Assembly: GCF_900637185.1 (NCBI RefSeq)
Contig: NZ_LR134352.1
Span: 1,302,001-1,366,000 of the forward strand
DNA: 64,000 bases
Direction: 5' to 3'
DNA from: Nocardia asteroides
GTDB taxonomy: Bacteria; Actinomycetota; Actinomycetes; Mycobacteriales; Mycobacteriaceae
In this document: piece by piece, positions 16,489-25,514 of the stretch
Layout: each line of letters begins with the position of its first letter
Numbering within the stretch: position 1 is the first letter of the stretch
The notes under the pieces: generated by a model
The model's input: the letters and a program-made list of their open reading frames with translations, nothing else
Told to the model about the DNA's origin: nothing
Databases searched by the model: none
Program-made: the position numbers and the translations under genes

Positions 16489-17457
16489 TCAGAGGTGGTG
16501 CTGGTAGGACTCGTACGGGGCATCGGGCTCGCCGCTCGGCCGGAAGTGGTCGATGTTGGCCAGCGCGTGGCCCCATTCCTCGCGCGGCTTCCACACGGCC
16601 TCGACCCGCATGCCCATGCGGACCTCGGATGCCTCGCAGCCGAGAACCAGGTGCAGGAACGGGATGTCGGCGCCGTCGAGGAGCACGTAGGCGGCCACGT
16701 ACGGCGGCTTGATCCGCTGGCCGAGGAACGGCACGTTCACGATGCAGAAGGTGGTCACGGTGCCCTTGTCGGGCAGCTCGACCAGGTCGTCGGTGGGGGT
16801 GCCGTCGGTCGGGTTCGCGCCGCGCGGCGGGAAGTAGACCCGCCCGCCGGCTTCGGACCGGCCGCCGATCAGCTTGCCCTCGGCGAGGCCGCGCAGGTAG
16901 ACGCTCTCCTGCGGTGAGGCGGTGTGCTTGTAGTGCATGTCGACCGGTGTGGTCAGCATGGTCACCGGCTCGGCGGTGTCCTCGGACGGTGCCTCGGCGG
17001 CCTGTTCGCCCGGCTCGAAGCAGGCGATGTCGTGAATCGTGCCGGTCCGTTCCTCGGCCCAGCGCACCCGCACGCGCAGGCCCTGGCTCACCTGGCTCGG
17101 GTCGGTCACATCCAGCGCGTGCAACATCGCCGTGTCGGCGCCGTCCAGCTGGACCAGCGCCCACGCGAACGGGCGGTCGAACGGCTGGCCGGGCAGCGGC
17201 TCGGCTACCCATGTCCACGACTGCACCGTGCCCGTCGATTCGACCTGGACCAGCTCGGCCAGCGGGGCCGAGGTGATCGGGTCGTATTCCTGTGCCGGCA
17301 CCAATACCCGGCCGTCACTGCCGCGCACGCCGAGTATCCGGCGGTCGCGCAGTCCGGTCAGAAAGGCGCCGATGATGGGTCCGACGGACCTGGTGTAGTC
17401 GAACTGCACCCGAAGGGGTGCACTCAATACTTCCACTGCGGTATTCCCCTGGGTCAC
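16489..17457 (-). CDS. Tandem DUF35/OB-fold protein (Rv3521-like)
   Basis: 322 aa with two similar halves, each carrying a DUF35 OB-fold: residues about 15-150 (GVRGSDGRVLVP ... PFAWALVQLDGADTAMLH) and about 170-310 (GGRSEAGGRVYFPP ... PPYVAAYVLLDGADIPFLH). Ordinary DUF35 proteins start with a Cys4 zinc ribbon; neither half here has the cysteines. DUF35 partners stabilise thiolase-fold aldolases, so this one likely serves Ltp3/Ltp4 encoded just downstream. The GTG at 17457 has no Shine-Dalgarno and lies 9 nt from a KstR-type box, so it may be leaderless. A second in-frame GTG at 17436 has AGGGGA upstream and is a real alternative. Confidence 0.82.
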   Translation of the reverse strand: MTQGNTAVEVLSAPLRVQFDYTRSVGPIIGAFLTGLRDRRILGVRGSDGRVLVPAQEYDPITSAPLAELVQVESTGTVQSWTWVAEPLPGQPFDRPFAWALVQLDGADTAMLHALDVTDPSQVSQGLRVRVRWAEERTGTIHDIACFEPGEQAAEAPSEDTAEPVTMLTTPVDMHYKHTASPQESVYLRGLAEGKLIGGRSEAGGRVYFPPRGANPTDGTPTDDLVELPDKGTVTTFCIVNVPFLGQRIKPPYVAAYVLLDGADIPFLHLVLGCEASEVRMGMRVEAVWKPREEWGHALANIDHFRPSGEPDAPYESYQHHL

Positions 17458-17466
17458 GATATCGAG

Positions 17467-17480
17467 TAGAACAGGTTCTT
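17467..17480. promoter_or_regulatory. KstR-type box, ltp operon / LLM divergent promoter
   Basis: TAGAACAGGTTCTT matches seven of eight fixed positions of TnnAACnnGTTnnA. It lies between the divergent DUF35-ltp4-ltp3 operon and the LLM gene at 17519. Confidence 0.7.
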
Positions 17481-17518
17481 ATTCTGCTGGCAAGGATTCG
17501 CCGGAAAGGACGTCGGCC

Positions 17519-18556
17519 ATGAAATTCGGACTGCAACTCGGTTACTGGGGTGCGCAGCCGCCAGCCAACGCGGGCGAGCTGGTGATCGCGGCCGAGGAAA
17601 CCGGCTTCGACGCCGTGTTCGCGGCCGAGTCCTGGGGGTCGGACGCGTTCACTCCGCTGGCCTGGTGGGGCTCGTCCACCTCGCGGGTGCGCCTGGGCAC
17701 CTCGGTCGCGCAGCTGTCGGCGCGCACGCCCGCCGCCGCCGCGATGCACGCGCTCACCCTCGACCACCTCAGCGGCGGGCGGGCCATCCTCGGCCTCGGC
17801 GTCTCCGGTCCGCAGGTGGTGGAGGGCTGGTACGGCCAGCCGTTCGCGCAGCCGCTGCGGCGCACCCGCGAGTACGTCGACATCGTGCGCAAGGTGCTGG
17901 CCCGGGAGGCGCCGGTGACCTCCGACGGCAAGAGCTACGGGTTGCCCTACACCGGACCGGACGCGACCGGACTCGGCAAACCGCTCAAGCCGATCGTGCA
18001 TCCGCTGCGCGCCGACCTGCCGATCTGGCTGGGCGCGGAGGGTCCGAAGAACGTGGCGCAGACCGCCGAGATCGCCGACGGCTGGCTGGCCATCTACTAC
18101 GCGCCCCGGCTGGCCGGGATGTACAACGAGTGGCTCGACGAGGGCTTCGCCCGGCCGGGCGCGCGGCGCAGCCGAGCCGATTTCGAGATCGCCGCGAGCG
18201 CGCAGGTGGTGCTCACCGACGACCCCGCGGCCGAGATCGAGCGGATGCGCTGGGTCACCTCGCTCTACATCGGCGGCATGGGCGCGCCCGAGCTGAACTT
18301 CCACGCCCAGGTCTACAAGCGGATGGGCTACGTCGCCGAGGTCGACGAGATCTCGGCGCTGTTCCAGGCGGGCCGCAAGGCCGAGGCCGCCGCCGCGGTG
18401 CCCGATGAGCTGATCACCGACACCGCGATCTTCGGCGACGAGGCGCACGTGCGCTCGCGGCTGAAGGAATGGGAGGACGCCGGCGTGACGATGATGCTGA
18501 TCTCGGTTTCCGATGTCGATCAGATGCGTCGACTTCAAACCCTTGTATCCACCTAG
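17519..18556 (+). CDS. LLM-class F420-dependent oxidoreductase (Rv3520c-like)
   Basis: 345-aa luciferase-fold protein: MKFGLQLGYWGAQPP, SRVRLGTSVAQLSARTPAA, GRAILGLGVSGPQVVEGWYG and ADLPIWLGAEGPKNV. This set is typical of the F420-dependent LLM proteins related to methylene-H4MPT reductase. The gene is divergent from the ltp operon, as Rv3520c is from Rv3521-3523. It has GGAAAGGACG before the ATG. The likely role is hydride transfer on a sterol side-chain intermediate; the substrate is unknown. Its TAG stop is the first three bases of the next KstR box. Confidence 0.85.
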   Translation: MKFGLQLGYWGAQPPANAGELVIAAEETGFDAVFAAESWGSDAFTPLAWWGSSTSRVRLGTSVAQLSARTPAAAAMHALTLDHLSGGRAILGLGVSGPQVVEGWYGQPFAQPLRRTREYVDIVRKVLAREAPVTSDGKSYGLPYTGPDATGLGKPLKPIVHPLRADLPIWLGAEGPKNVAQTAEIADGWLAIYYAPRLAGMYNEWLDEGFARPGARRSRADFEIAASAQVVLTDDPAAEIERMRWVTSLYIGGMGAPELNFHAQVYKRMGYVAEVDEISALFQAGRKAEAAAAVPDELITDTAIFGDEAHVRSRLKEWEDAGVTMMLISVSDVDQMRRLQTLVST

Positions 18557-18567
18557 AACACGTTCTA
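18554..18567. promoter_or_regulatory. KstR box in front of the acyl-CoA ligase at 18579
   Basis: TAGAACACGTTCTA, a perfect palindrome and full KstR match. It contains the stop codon of the upstream gene. Its last bases TA begin a -10 hexamer TAAATT (18566-18571), and the GTG start is 11 nt beyond the box. Confidence 0.88.
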
Positions 18568-18578
18568 AATTCGATGGG

Positions 18579-20114
18579 GTGAGCAGCCAGCAGACAACGG
18601 AAGTCCTCGGACTGTGGAATATCGCCGCGGCCGATCCCGAGCGGATCGCCGTCGTCGACCCGGACGGCAGGGAGATCAGCTATCGAGAATTGGCCACCCT
18701 CGCCAACCGCTACGCCAACGGGCTGCGCGGCATCGGATTGCGCACCGGCGACGTGGTCGTCAGCATGCTGCACAACGGTGTGGAGGCGATCGCCGCGTAC
18801 TTCGCCGCCTACCAGGCGGGCCTCTACATCGTCGCGGTGAACTGGCACCTCACCGCGCCCGAGATCGCCTACATCCTCGGCGACAGCGAAGCCTCGGCGT
18901 TCCTGGCCAGTGAGCGGTTCGCCGCCACCGCGGCCGAGGCCGCCGACCTGGCGAATCTGCCCGCCGACGCCCGCTTCTCGGCGGGCACCATCGAGGGGTT
19001 CCGGCCGGTGTCGTGGCTCGGCGCCGCCGACACCGGACGCCCCGACGAGCGTTCGGTCGGCGCGCCGATGCTCTACACCTCCGGCACCACCGGTCGCCCC
19101 AAGGGCGTTCGCCGCCCGCTGACCGGCGCCGATCCCGACCAGGTCCCCGCGCCGAACAAGGCCTTCTTCGCCCTGTTCGAGCTCGCCCCCTACGACGAGC
19201 ACGTGCACATCTGCGGTTCGCCGCTGTATCACACGGCCGTGTTGAACTTCTCGACGATCTCCATCCAGATGGGGCACAAGCTGGTGCTCATGGACAAGTG
19301 GGATCCCGAGGACATGCTGGCGCTGATCGAGCGCCACAAGGTGACGCACAGCCACATGGTGCCCACCCAGTTCCATCGCCTGCTCGCCCTCCCCGAGGAC
19401 GTGCGCGGCCGCTACGACGTGTCCTCGCTGCGCAGCATGGTGCACGGCGCGGCGCCGTGCCCGCAGGCGACCAAGCGCCAGATGCTCGACTGGTGGGGTC
19501 CGGTCGTCACCGAGTACTACGCGGCCACCGAGGGCGGCGGCACGGTGATCAACGGGACCGAGTGGCTGAACAAGCCGGGCTCGGTCGGCAAGGCCTGGCC
19601 GTGGTCGGTCATCAAGATCCTCGACGAGACCGACGGTTCCGAACTGCCCGCGGGCAAAGAGGGCATGGTCTACATGAAGATGGGCGCCTCCAGCTTCGAG
19701 TACCACCATGCCAAGGAGAAGACCGAGGAGTCGCGCGTCGGTGACCTGTTCACCGTCGGCGACATCGGCTACCTCGACGAGGACGGCTACCTGTTCCTCT
19801 GCGACCGCCGCTCCGACCTGATCCTGTCCGGTGGCGTGAACATCTACCCGGCCGAGATCGAGGGCGTGCTGATGAGCCACCCGAAGGTGGCCGACGTGGC
19901 GGTTCTCGGTGTGCCCGACCCGGATTGGGGCCAGCAGGTCAAGGCGTTCGTGCAGCCGGTGGACGGCGCGAACGGCGACGACGAACTCACCGCGGAGATC
20001 CTGGAGTTCGCCGCCGGTCAGCTCGCCAAGTACAAGCTGCCCCGCACGGTGGAATTCCGTGCGGAGCTGCCGCGCGACCCCAACGGCAAGCTGTACAAGC
20101 GTCGCCTGCTCTGA
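18579..20114 (+). CDS. Acyl-CoA synthetase of the KstR regulon
   Basis: 511-aa ANL-superfamily ligase. The P-loop is YTSGTTGRPKGV (about residue 170), followed by YYAATEGGG, GDIGYLDEDGYLFLCDR and the C-terminal PNGKLYKRRLL with the catalytic lysine. It activates a carboxylic acid via an acyl-adenylate. The KstR box at its promoter puts it in sterol catabolism, probably on a side-chain or propionyl-like intermediate, but it is clearly different from FadD19 (22563) and I do not assign a named orthologue. The GTG at 18579 has no Shine-Dalgarno and is read as a leaderless start. It ends 13 bp from the convergent sigma factor gene. Confidence 0.85.
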   Translation: MSSQQTTEVLGLWNIAAADPERIAVVDPDGREISYRELATLANRYANGLRGIGLRTGDVVVSMLHNGVEAIAAYFAAYQAGLYIVAVNWHLTAPEIAYILGDSEASAFLASERFAATAAEAADLANLPADARFSAGTIEGFRPVSWLGAADTGRPDERSVGAPMLYTSGTTGRPKGVRRPLTGADPDQVPAPNKAFFALFELAPYDEHVHICGSPLYHTAVLNFSTISIQMGHKLVLMDKWDPEDMLALIERHKVTHSHMVPTQFHRLLALPEDVRGRYDVSSLRSMVHGAAPCPQATKRQMLDWWGPVVTEYYAATEGGGTVINGTEWLNKPGSVGKAWPWSVIKILDETDGSELPAGKEGMVYMKMGASSFEYHHAKEKTEESRVGDLFTVGDIGYLDEDGYLFLCDRRSDLILSGGVNIYPAEIEGVLMSHPKVADVAVLGVPDPDWGQQVKAFVQPVDGANGDDELTAEILEFAAGQLAKYKLPRTVEFRAELPRDPNGKLYKRRLL

Positions 20115-20127
20115 GAACCGGTGCCGC

Positions 20128-21126
20128 TCAGACGGCCTCGCGCCACTCCGGCGCGAGGCCGAACAGCGGGAAGAGCTTCTCGGTGTCGAGGAAGAAGTTG
20201 AGGCCGGCGATGGTCTCGCCCTCGAGTTCCAGCACCGTGATCGACCACGGCACCCAGACACCGGGCTCCTCGCTCGGCTTGTAGTGACCGAAGGCGGGCA
20301 GTCCGTTCGCGCCCGCCAGCGGCACCATGCGGGAATTGCGGCAGGCGCTGCCGGTGCTGAGCATGAACGCGGCCACGTTCTCCGGCCCGGAGATCCACAG
20401 GTCGAAGGGCGGCATCGACAGTGCCACATCGGCTTTGAGCAGCGTGGTGAGCGCGTCCATGTCGTAGGCCTCGAAGGCCTGCACGAAATCGTCGACGAGC
20501 TTGCGCTGTCCCGGATCGGATTCGTCGAAACCGTCGGTGACGGTGGGCTGCACCTTGGACATGGTGGCCCTGGCCCGCTGCAACGCGCTGTTCACCGACG
20601 CGGGCGACATCATCAGCGCCTCGGCGGTCTCGCTCGCCGAGAAGCGCAGCACCTCGCGCATGATCAGGATGGCGCGCTGGGTGGCGGGCAGATGCTGACA
20701 GGCGGCCACGAACGCCAGCCGCAGGGTGTCCTTGGTGGACGCGTGCTCGGCCGGGTCGGCGCCGAAGGCCAGCGCGTTCGGGATGGGTTCGATCCACACG
20801 TAGTCGGGCTGCGGGGCGGGCAGCGGCGAATCCGGCCTGCCGGGCCCGTTCAGATCCATCGGTCTGGCGCGGCTCTGTGGCCGGTCGAGCATGTCCAGAC
20901 AGATATTGGTGGCGATCTTGTACAGCCACGAGCGCAGACTCGCGCGGCCCTCGAACGAATCGTAGGAGCGCCAGGCGCGGGTGAAGGTCTCCTGCACCGC
21001 GTCCTCGGCCTCGAACGAGGAACCGAGCATGCGGTAGGCGTACGCGCACAATTCGCGCCGGTGGGTCTCGAATTCGGCCAGGACCTCGGGGTCGGGACCG
21101 GTGGTGGTGACTGTGGCGTCGCTCAT
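20128..21126 (-). CDS. ECF sigma factor with C-terminal SnoaL-like domain (SigG/SigJ type)
   Basis: 332 aa. Region 2 spans AYAYRMLGSSFEAEDAVQET to SLRSWLYKIATNICLD; region 4 spans LPATQRAILIMREVLRFSAS to MSPASVNSALQRARATM. A C-terminal SnoaL-like domain of about 130 residues follows (VDDFVQAFEAYDMDALTTLL ... VLELEGETIAGLNFFLD). Such ECFs have no separate anti-sigma gene and are thought to be controlled by the fused domain. It is divergent from a VOC-family gene, which may be its target. GTGGGAAACT precedes the ATG. No KstR box is nearby, so it looks like a passenger within the sterol block. Confidence 0.87.
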   Translation of the reverse strand: MSDATVTTTGPDPEVLAEFETHRRELCAYAYRMLGSSFEAEDAVQETFTRAWRSYDSFEGRASLRSWLYKIATNICLDMLDRPQSRARPMDLNGPGRPDSPLPAPQPDYVWIEPIPNALAFGADPAEHASTKDTLRLAFVAACQHLPATQRAILIMREVLRFSASETAEALMMSPASVNSALQRARATMSKVQPTVTDGFDESDPGQRKLVDDFVQAFEAYDMDALTTLLKADVALSMPPFDLWISGPENVAAFMLSTGSACRNSRMVPLAGANGLPAFGHYKPSEEPGVWVPWSITVLELEGETIAGLNFFLDTEKLFPLFGLAPEWREAV

Positions 21127-21249
21127 AGTTTCCCACGATGCCACAGGGGTCCGACACTCGACAGAGGTGAAAACGGACCGATGAATCGGCGGGCCTCGCC
21201 GCGTCTACATGAACGAGACCGCAACGACGCTCCCGAAAGGCTGACACCC

Positions 21250-21666
21250 ATGAGCAGCAAGATGATCTTCATCAACCTCCCCGTCGCCGACCTCGACCGC
21301 TCCAAGAGCTTCTACGAGGCGCTGGGCTGGAAGGTCAACGAGGATTTCACCGATCAGAACGCGTCGTGCATCGTCATCGACGACAACATCTGCCTGATGC
21401 TGCTGACCAAGCCGTTCTTCTCCACCTTCAGCCCCCGCCCGATCGCCGACACGATCAACACCGCCGCCGCGGGCTACGCGCTCTCGCTGGCCAGCGCGGA
21501 GGAAGTCGACGCGCTCACCGACGCGGCCGTCGCGGCTGGCGCGACCGAGCAGGTCAACGAGGACAAGCGCGCCCAGGAGGCCCAGGTGGGCATGCACGGC
21601 CGCACCTTCCTCGACCCCGACGGCCACCAGTGGGAGCCGTTCTACATGAACTACCCGGGCGCGTAG
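21250..21666 (+). CDS. VOC (glyoxalase/bleomycin resistance-like) family protein
   Basis: 138 aa, vicinal-oxygen-chelate fold: IFINLPVADLDRSKSFYEAL at the start, a middle VIDDNICLMLLTK strand, and the C-terminal GRTFLDPDGHQWEPFYM. The set (INLPV ... SKxFYeaLG) is that of small VOC proteins often found beside SigG-like ECFs, and the gene is divergent from such a sigma factor here. Enzymatic role not known; dioxygenase, lyase or binding protein are all possible. AAAGG lies before the ATG. A hairpin at 21675-21712 follows. Confidence 0.82.
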   Translation: MSSKMIFINLPVADLDRSKSFYEALGWKVNEDFTDQNASCIVIDDNICLMLLTKPFFSTFSPRPIADTINTAAAGYALSLASAEEVDALTDAAVAAGATEQVNEDKRAQEAQVGMHGRTFLDPDGHQWEPFYMNYPGA

Positions 21667-21674
21667 CGTCCGGC

Positions 21675-21712
21675 CGGACAGGGCGCGTGGCCGACGGCCG
21701 GCGCCCTGTCCG
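21675..21712. terminator. Bidirectional terminator between VOC gene and echA19
   Basis: Perfect 12-bp arms cggacagggcgc (21675-21686) and gcgccctgtccg (21701-21712), 14-nt loop, between two convergent genes. Confidence 0.8.
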
Positions 21713-21718
21713 CGGTGA

Positions 21719-22501
21719 CTACTGCCCGGTGAAGTTCGGCTTGCGCTTCTCGGCGAAGGCGCGCGGACCTTCCTTGGCGTCGGCCGACCGGAACACCTCG
21801 ATGCCGATCTTCGCCTCGATGGGGAACGCCTCGTTCTCCGGCATCGCCTCGGTCTCGCGCAGCGTGCGCAGCATCGCCTGGACGGCGAGCGGGCCGTTGT
21901 CGGCGATCTGGCCGGCCAGTGCCAGGGCCTTGTCGAGGGCGGTGCCGTCGGGGACCACGTGGCCGATCAGGCCGATCTCCTTGGCCTCGGCGGCGGTGAT
22001 GTGCCGGCCGGTCAGCAGCAGATCGGCGGCCACGGTGTAGGGGATCTGGCGGGCCAGCCGCACCGCGGAACCGCCGAGCGGGAACAGGCCCCAGCGGGCC
22101 TCGGAGACGCCGAACTTGGCGCTTTCCCCGGCCACGCGCAGGTCGGTGCCCTGCAGGATCTCGGTGCCGCCCGCGATGGCCGGGCCCTCGACCGCCGCGA
22201 TCAGCGGCTTGGCCAGGCGCCGGCCCTTCAGCAGGGCGGGCAGGTAGGCCGGATCCCAGCTGCCCGCGGAGGCGGTGTCGCCGGGATGCTGCGCGCTCAT
22301 CGCCTTCAGATCCATCCCTGCGCAGAAGGCCCCACCCGCACCGGTGAGGATCGCGACGCGGATATCCGGATCGCTGTCCACCTGGTCCCAGGCGTCGCGC
22401 ATGATCGCCATCATCTCGCCCGACAGGGCGTTGCGCGCCTCCGGCCGATTCATCGTGACGATGAGGACGTGGTCTCGCTTCTCGACCAGACAGTGGGCCA
22501 T
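21719..22501 (-). CDS. echA19: EchA19, enoyl-CoA hydratase of sterol side-chain beta-oxidation
   Basis: 260-aa crotonase. [15 protein letters not shown] and [18 protein letters not shown] form the oxyanion hole, [20 protein letters not shown] follows, and the C-terminal [13 protein letters not shown] is characteristic of this subgroup. In M. tuberculosis EchA19 (Rv3516) hydrates steroid enoyl-CoA in the side chain. It is divergent from fadD19 with a shared KstR-type box. AGGAG is seen 11-15 nt before the ATG. Confidence 0.88.
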   Translation of the reverse strand: MAHCLVEKRDHVLIVTMNRPEARNALSGEMMAIMRDAWDQVDSDPDIRVAILTGAGGAFCAGMDLKAMSAQHPGDTASAGSWDPAYLPALLKGRRLAKPLIAAVEGPAIAGGTEILQGTDLRVAGESAKFGVSEARWGLFPLGGSAVRLARQIPYTVAADLLLTGRHITAAEAKEIGLIGHVVPDGTALDKALALAGQIADNGPLAVQAMLRTLRETEAMPENEAFPIEAKIGIEVFRSADAKEGPRAFAEKRKPNFTGQ

Positions 22502-22537
22502 TTTGGATATCTCCTGACGTTCGACCTTGTCAGAAAC

Positions 22538-22551
22538 AGTAACACGTTCTA
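22538..22551. promoter_or_regulatory. KstR-type box, echA19/fadD19 divergent promoter
   Basis: AGTAACACGTTCTA fits seven of eight fixed positions (first T is A). On the fadD19 side the terminal TA starts the -10 hexamer TATTTT (22550-22555) and the GTG lies 11 nt after the box. Confidence 0.82.
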
Positions 22552-22562
22552 TTTTTGTTCCT

Positions 22563-24206
22563 GTGAGCTACAACATAGCCGATCTCGTCGAACACGCCGT
22601 CGACCTGATGCCCGACCGGATCGTGCTGGTCGGCGAACATCGCGAGTCGACCTACGCCGAACTGGAGGAGCGGGCCAACAAACTGGCCCACTACCTGCTG
22701 GAACAGGGTGTGAAACCCGGCGACAAAGTCGGAATCTACTCCCGGAACACCGTCGAGGCCGTCGAAGCGATGGTCGCGATCTTCAAGGCGCGGGCGGTGA
22801 TGATCAACGTCAACTACCGCTACGTCGAGAACGAGTTACTGCACATCTTCGACAACTCGGACATGGTGGCGCTGATCCATGAGCGCCGCTACACCGACAA
22901 GGTCGCGGCGGTGCTGCCCAAGGTGCCCGCGCTGCAGACCGTGCTCGTCGTCGAGGACGGCACCGACGGCCCGACCGCGCCCGGCACGGTCGAGTACGAG
23001 GCGGCGCTGGCGGCGTCCTCCGGGGAGCGTGACTTCGGCGAGCGCTCGCCCGACGACATCTACATGCTCTACACCGGTGGCACCACGGGCCTGCCCAAGG
23101 GCGTCATGTGGCGGCACGAGGATGTCTGGCGCGTACTCGGCGCCGGCATCAACTTCATCACCGGCGAGTACACCAAGGACGAGTGGGAGCTGGCCAAGGT
23201 CGGCGCGGCCAACCCGCAGATGGTCCGGTACCCGATCCCGCCGATGATCCACGGCGGCGCGCAGTGGGCCACCTTCCACAGCCTGTTCGGCGGCGGCAAG
23301 GCCGTGATGATCCCCGAGTTCAGCGGCCACGGCGTCTGGCAGGCCGTCGACAAGCACAAGATCAACCTGATCTTCATCACCGGCGACGCGATGGCCCGCC
23401 CGATGCTCGACGCGCTGGAGGAGGGCAACCCGGAAACCGGTGAGCCCTACGACCTTTCGTCGCTGTATGTGCTGGCCAGCAGCGCGGCGCTGTTCTCGCC
23501 GCCGCTCAAGGACAAGTTCCTGGAGCTGCTGCCCAACCGCCTGCTCACCGACTCGATCGGCTCCTCGGAGACCGGCTTCGGCGGCCTGGCGACGATCGCC
23601 AAGGGCCAGACCCACACCGGCGGCCCGCGGGTGAAGATCGACGCGGCCACCCAGGTGCTCGACGAGGAAGGCAATCCGGTCGAGCCGGGTTCCGGCGTCG
23701 TCGGCCTGCTGGCGCGCAGCGGCCACATCCCGCTCGGCTACTACAAGGACGAGGTCAAGTCGGCCGCGACGTTCAAGGAGTTCAACGGGAAGCGCTACGC
23801 GATCCCCGGCGACTTCGCCCGCGTCGAGGAGGACGGCACCGTCACCATGCTCGGCCGTGGTTCGGTGAGCATCAACAGCGGTGGCGAGAAGATCTACCCC
23901 GAAGAGGTCGAGGGCGCGCTCAAGGCGCATCCGGAGATCTTCGACGCGCTGGTCGTCGGGGTCGAGGACGAGCGCTGGGGCCAGCGGGTCGTCGCGGTGG
24001 TGCAGTGTCGCGGCGAATCCCGGCCGACGCTGGCCGAGCTGAAGCCGGTTCTCACCCAGGAGATCGCGTCGTACAAGCTGCCGCGCAGCCTGTGGTTCGT
24101 CGACGAGATCAAGCGTTCGCCCGCGGGCAAGCCGGACTACCGGTGGGCCAAGGCGCAGACCGACGAGCGGCCTGCCGACGAGCACGCCGAGGCGGGATCC
24201 GCTTAG
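22563..24206 (+). CDS. fadD19: FadD19, steroid-CoA ligase
   Basis: 547 aa and very like mycobacterial FadD19: [16 protein letters not shown] at the start, [20 protein letters not shown], the P-loop [49 protein letters not shown] and the C-terminal [12 protein letters not shown]. It loads CoA onto the oxidised sterol side chain and in Rhodococcus is needed for C24-branched sterols. The GTG start lies 7 nt after a -10 hexamer and there is no Shine-Dalgarno, so a leaderless transcript is likely. The open frame extends upstream into the KstR box and should not be counted as coding. Confidence 0.93.
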   Translation: MSYNIADLVEHAVDLMPDRIVLVGEHRESTYAELEERANKLAHYLLEQGVKPGDKVGIYSRNTVEAVEAMVAIFKARAVMINVNYRYVENELLHIFDNSDMVALIHERRYTDKVAAVLPKVPALQTVLVVEDGTDGPTAPGTVEYEAALAASSGERDFGERSPDDIYMLYTGGTTGLPKGVMWRHEDVWRVLGAGINFITGEYTKDEWELAKVGAANPQMVRYPIPPMIHGGAQWATFHSLFGGGKAVMIPEFSGHGVWQAVDKHKINLIFITGDAMARPMLDALEEGNPETGEPYDLSSLYVLASSAALFSPPLKDKFLELLPNRLLTDSIGSSETGFGGLATIAKGQTHTGGPRVKIDAATQVLDEEGNPVEPGSGVVGLLARSGHIPLGYYKDEVKSAATFKEFNGKRYAIPGDFARVEEDGTVTMLGRGSVSINSGGEKIYPEEVEGALKAHPEIFDALVVGVEDERWGQRVVAVVQCRGESRPTLAELKPVLTQEIASYKLPRSLWFVDEIKRSPAGKPDYRWAKAQTDERPADEHAEAGSA

Positions 24207-24220
24207 ATATCCACAGCAGC

Positions 24221-24256
24221 AGGGGCCCTTCCGGCAATGTCGCCGGAAGGGCCCCT
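24221..24256. terminator. Bidirectional terminator after fadD19
   Basis: Perfect 15-bp stem (aggggcccttccggc / gccggaagggcccct) with a 6-nt loop, between convergent fadD19 and the monooxygenase gene. Confidence 0.88.
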
Positions 24257-24265
24257 GTCCGTGTG

Positions 24266-25444
24266 TCAGCGGTTGGCGAGCTCGGCGAGTTGGTAGGCCA
24301 GCTTGCCGCGGACCGCGGGGATGCCGGTGAGCAGGCGCATCGCGGTGTTGCGCGCGACCCGGGCGGGCGCCGACTGGAGGGTGGCCATCCTGGTCATCCG
24401 GTCGGTGAAGGCGACGACCTCGAGCGCCACCGGCCTGCGGACCGTCTCGTACTCGTCGAGCAGCGAATCCGGCGCGCCCGCCACCACTTTCGCCAGCAGT
24501 CCGGCCAGCATGGCGGCGTCCTGGATGCCGGTGTTCATGCCCTGTCCGCCCGCCGGGCTGTGCACGTGCGCGGCGTCGCCCGCGAGCAGCGCCCGGCCCG
24601 CGCGGTAGTGGTCGGCGACGCGGTGGTGCACGCGGAACCGTGAGCTCCACAGCACCTCGTCGACCTGGACGTTTCCTGCCGGGCCGCGGGCGTCGAGAAT
24701 GGCCTGGATATCGGCGCGGGTGGGGTGTTCCCTCGCGTCGTCCACAGTGGCGACCACGCGATAGCGCTCCTGCGCCGCGTCCGGCAGCGGCGCGACCACG
24801 GTGACGCCCTCCGGCGAAAGATGCAGCGACACTTCGGTGCGCGGGGTCGGCCAGCTCATCCGGACATCGGCGAGAACGAACGACGCGGGGTAGGTGTCGC
24901 CGGTGAAGCCGATGCCTGCCTGCTCGCGCACCACGCTGTGCATGCCGTCGGCGCCGATCACGTAGTCGGCGGCGATGGTGCCGGGCTGATCGTCGCTATC
25001 GGTGTATTCGACCGTGACACCGCCGTTTTCGTCGGCGACACGGGTCACCGTGAGCGGCCGGTGCACGCTGCCGCCCGCGCGGTGCAGCCGGTCGAGCAGC
25101 ACCTGCTCGGTGACGTCCTGCGGAATCATCAGCGTGTACGGGAATTTCGTGGGCAGCTCGCCGAATTCGATGGTGGCCAACGTCTTCGCGCCGTCGTGCA
25201 CCTTGAAGGTCGGCACCTCGATGCCGCGGGCGACCAGCTCGTCGGCGATCCCGAGCTCGGCCAGCACCTCGAGAGTCCTGGCGTGCACCACCGCGGCCCG
25301 CGAGGTATTGGCGCCTTCGCCGAGCCGGTCGATGAGGACGTGGTCGACGCCGGCTTCGGCGAGCACGATCGCGGCGGTGAGCCCGGCGGGGCCCGCGCCG
25401 ACGATGACGACGGAGGTGGTGGCGGGGAGCTGGGTGGCGGACAT
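24266..25444 (-). CDS. FAD-dependent aromatic-ring hydroxylase family protein
   Basis: 392 aa, group A flavoprotein monooxygenase. The Rossmann FAD motif VVIVGAGPAGLTAAIVLAEAG opens the protein at about residue 12, the ADYVIGADGMHSVVRE segment is the DG motif, and ALLAGDAAHVHSPAGGQGMN is the second FAD motif. Substrates of the family are phenols, polyketides or drugs such as rifampicin. It is shorter than phenol hydroxylases and lacks their C-terminal thioredoxin-like domain. It is divergent from a TetR gene with paired operators between them, so it is most likely induced by its substrate or product. It is not visibly part of the KstR regulon. A CAGGAG site precedes the ATG. Confidence 0.85.
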   Translation of the reverse strand: MSATQLPATTSVVIVGAGPAGLTAAIVLAEAGVDHVLIDRLGEGANTSRAAVVHARTLEVLAELGIADELVARGIEVPTFKVHDGAKTLATIEFGELPTKFPYTLMIPQDVTEQVLLDRLHRAGGSVHRPLTVTRVADENGGVTVEYTDSDDQPGTIAADYVIGADGMHSVVREQAGIGFTGDTYPASFVLADVRMSWPTPRTEVSLHLSPEGVTVVAPLPDAAQERYRVVATVDDAREHPTRADIQAILDARGPAGNVQVDEVLWSSRFRVHHRVADHYRAGRALLAGDAAHVHSPAGGQGMNTGIQDAAMLAGLLAKVVAGAPDSLLDEYETVRRPVALEVVAFTDRMTRMATLQSAPARVARNTAMRLLTGIPAVRGKLAYQLAELANR

Positions 25445-25456
25445 CTGCGACTCCTG

Positions 25457-25486
25457 GTCAACGCTTGTTTGCCAACGCTTGTAGGC
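25457..25486. promoter_or_regulatory. Pair of overlapping 16-bp operator-like repeats, monooxygenase side
   Basis: gtcaacgcttgtttgc (25457-25472) and gccaacgcttgtaggc (25471-25486) overlap by two bases. Both fit the imperfect palindrome GYCWACnnTTGTnGGC, or nearly so. The first copy begins 13 nt before the monooxygenase start codon. Confidence 0.7.
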
Positions 25487-25514
25487 ATAACGGTAAACCC
25501 GGCCGTGGATGAAT

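Noticed and set aside
22836..24650. 604-codon frame antisense to fadD19 and beyond
   Set aside because: Low-complexity Arg/Val/Asp translation that crosses a strong terminator and lies opposite a certain gene.
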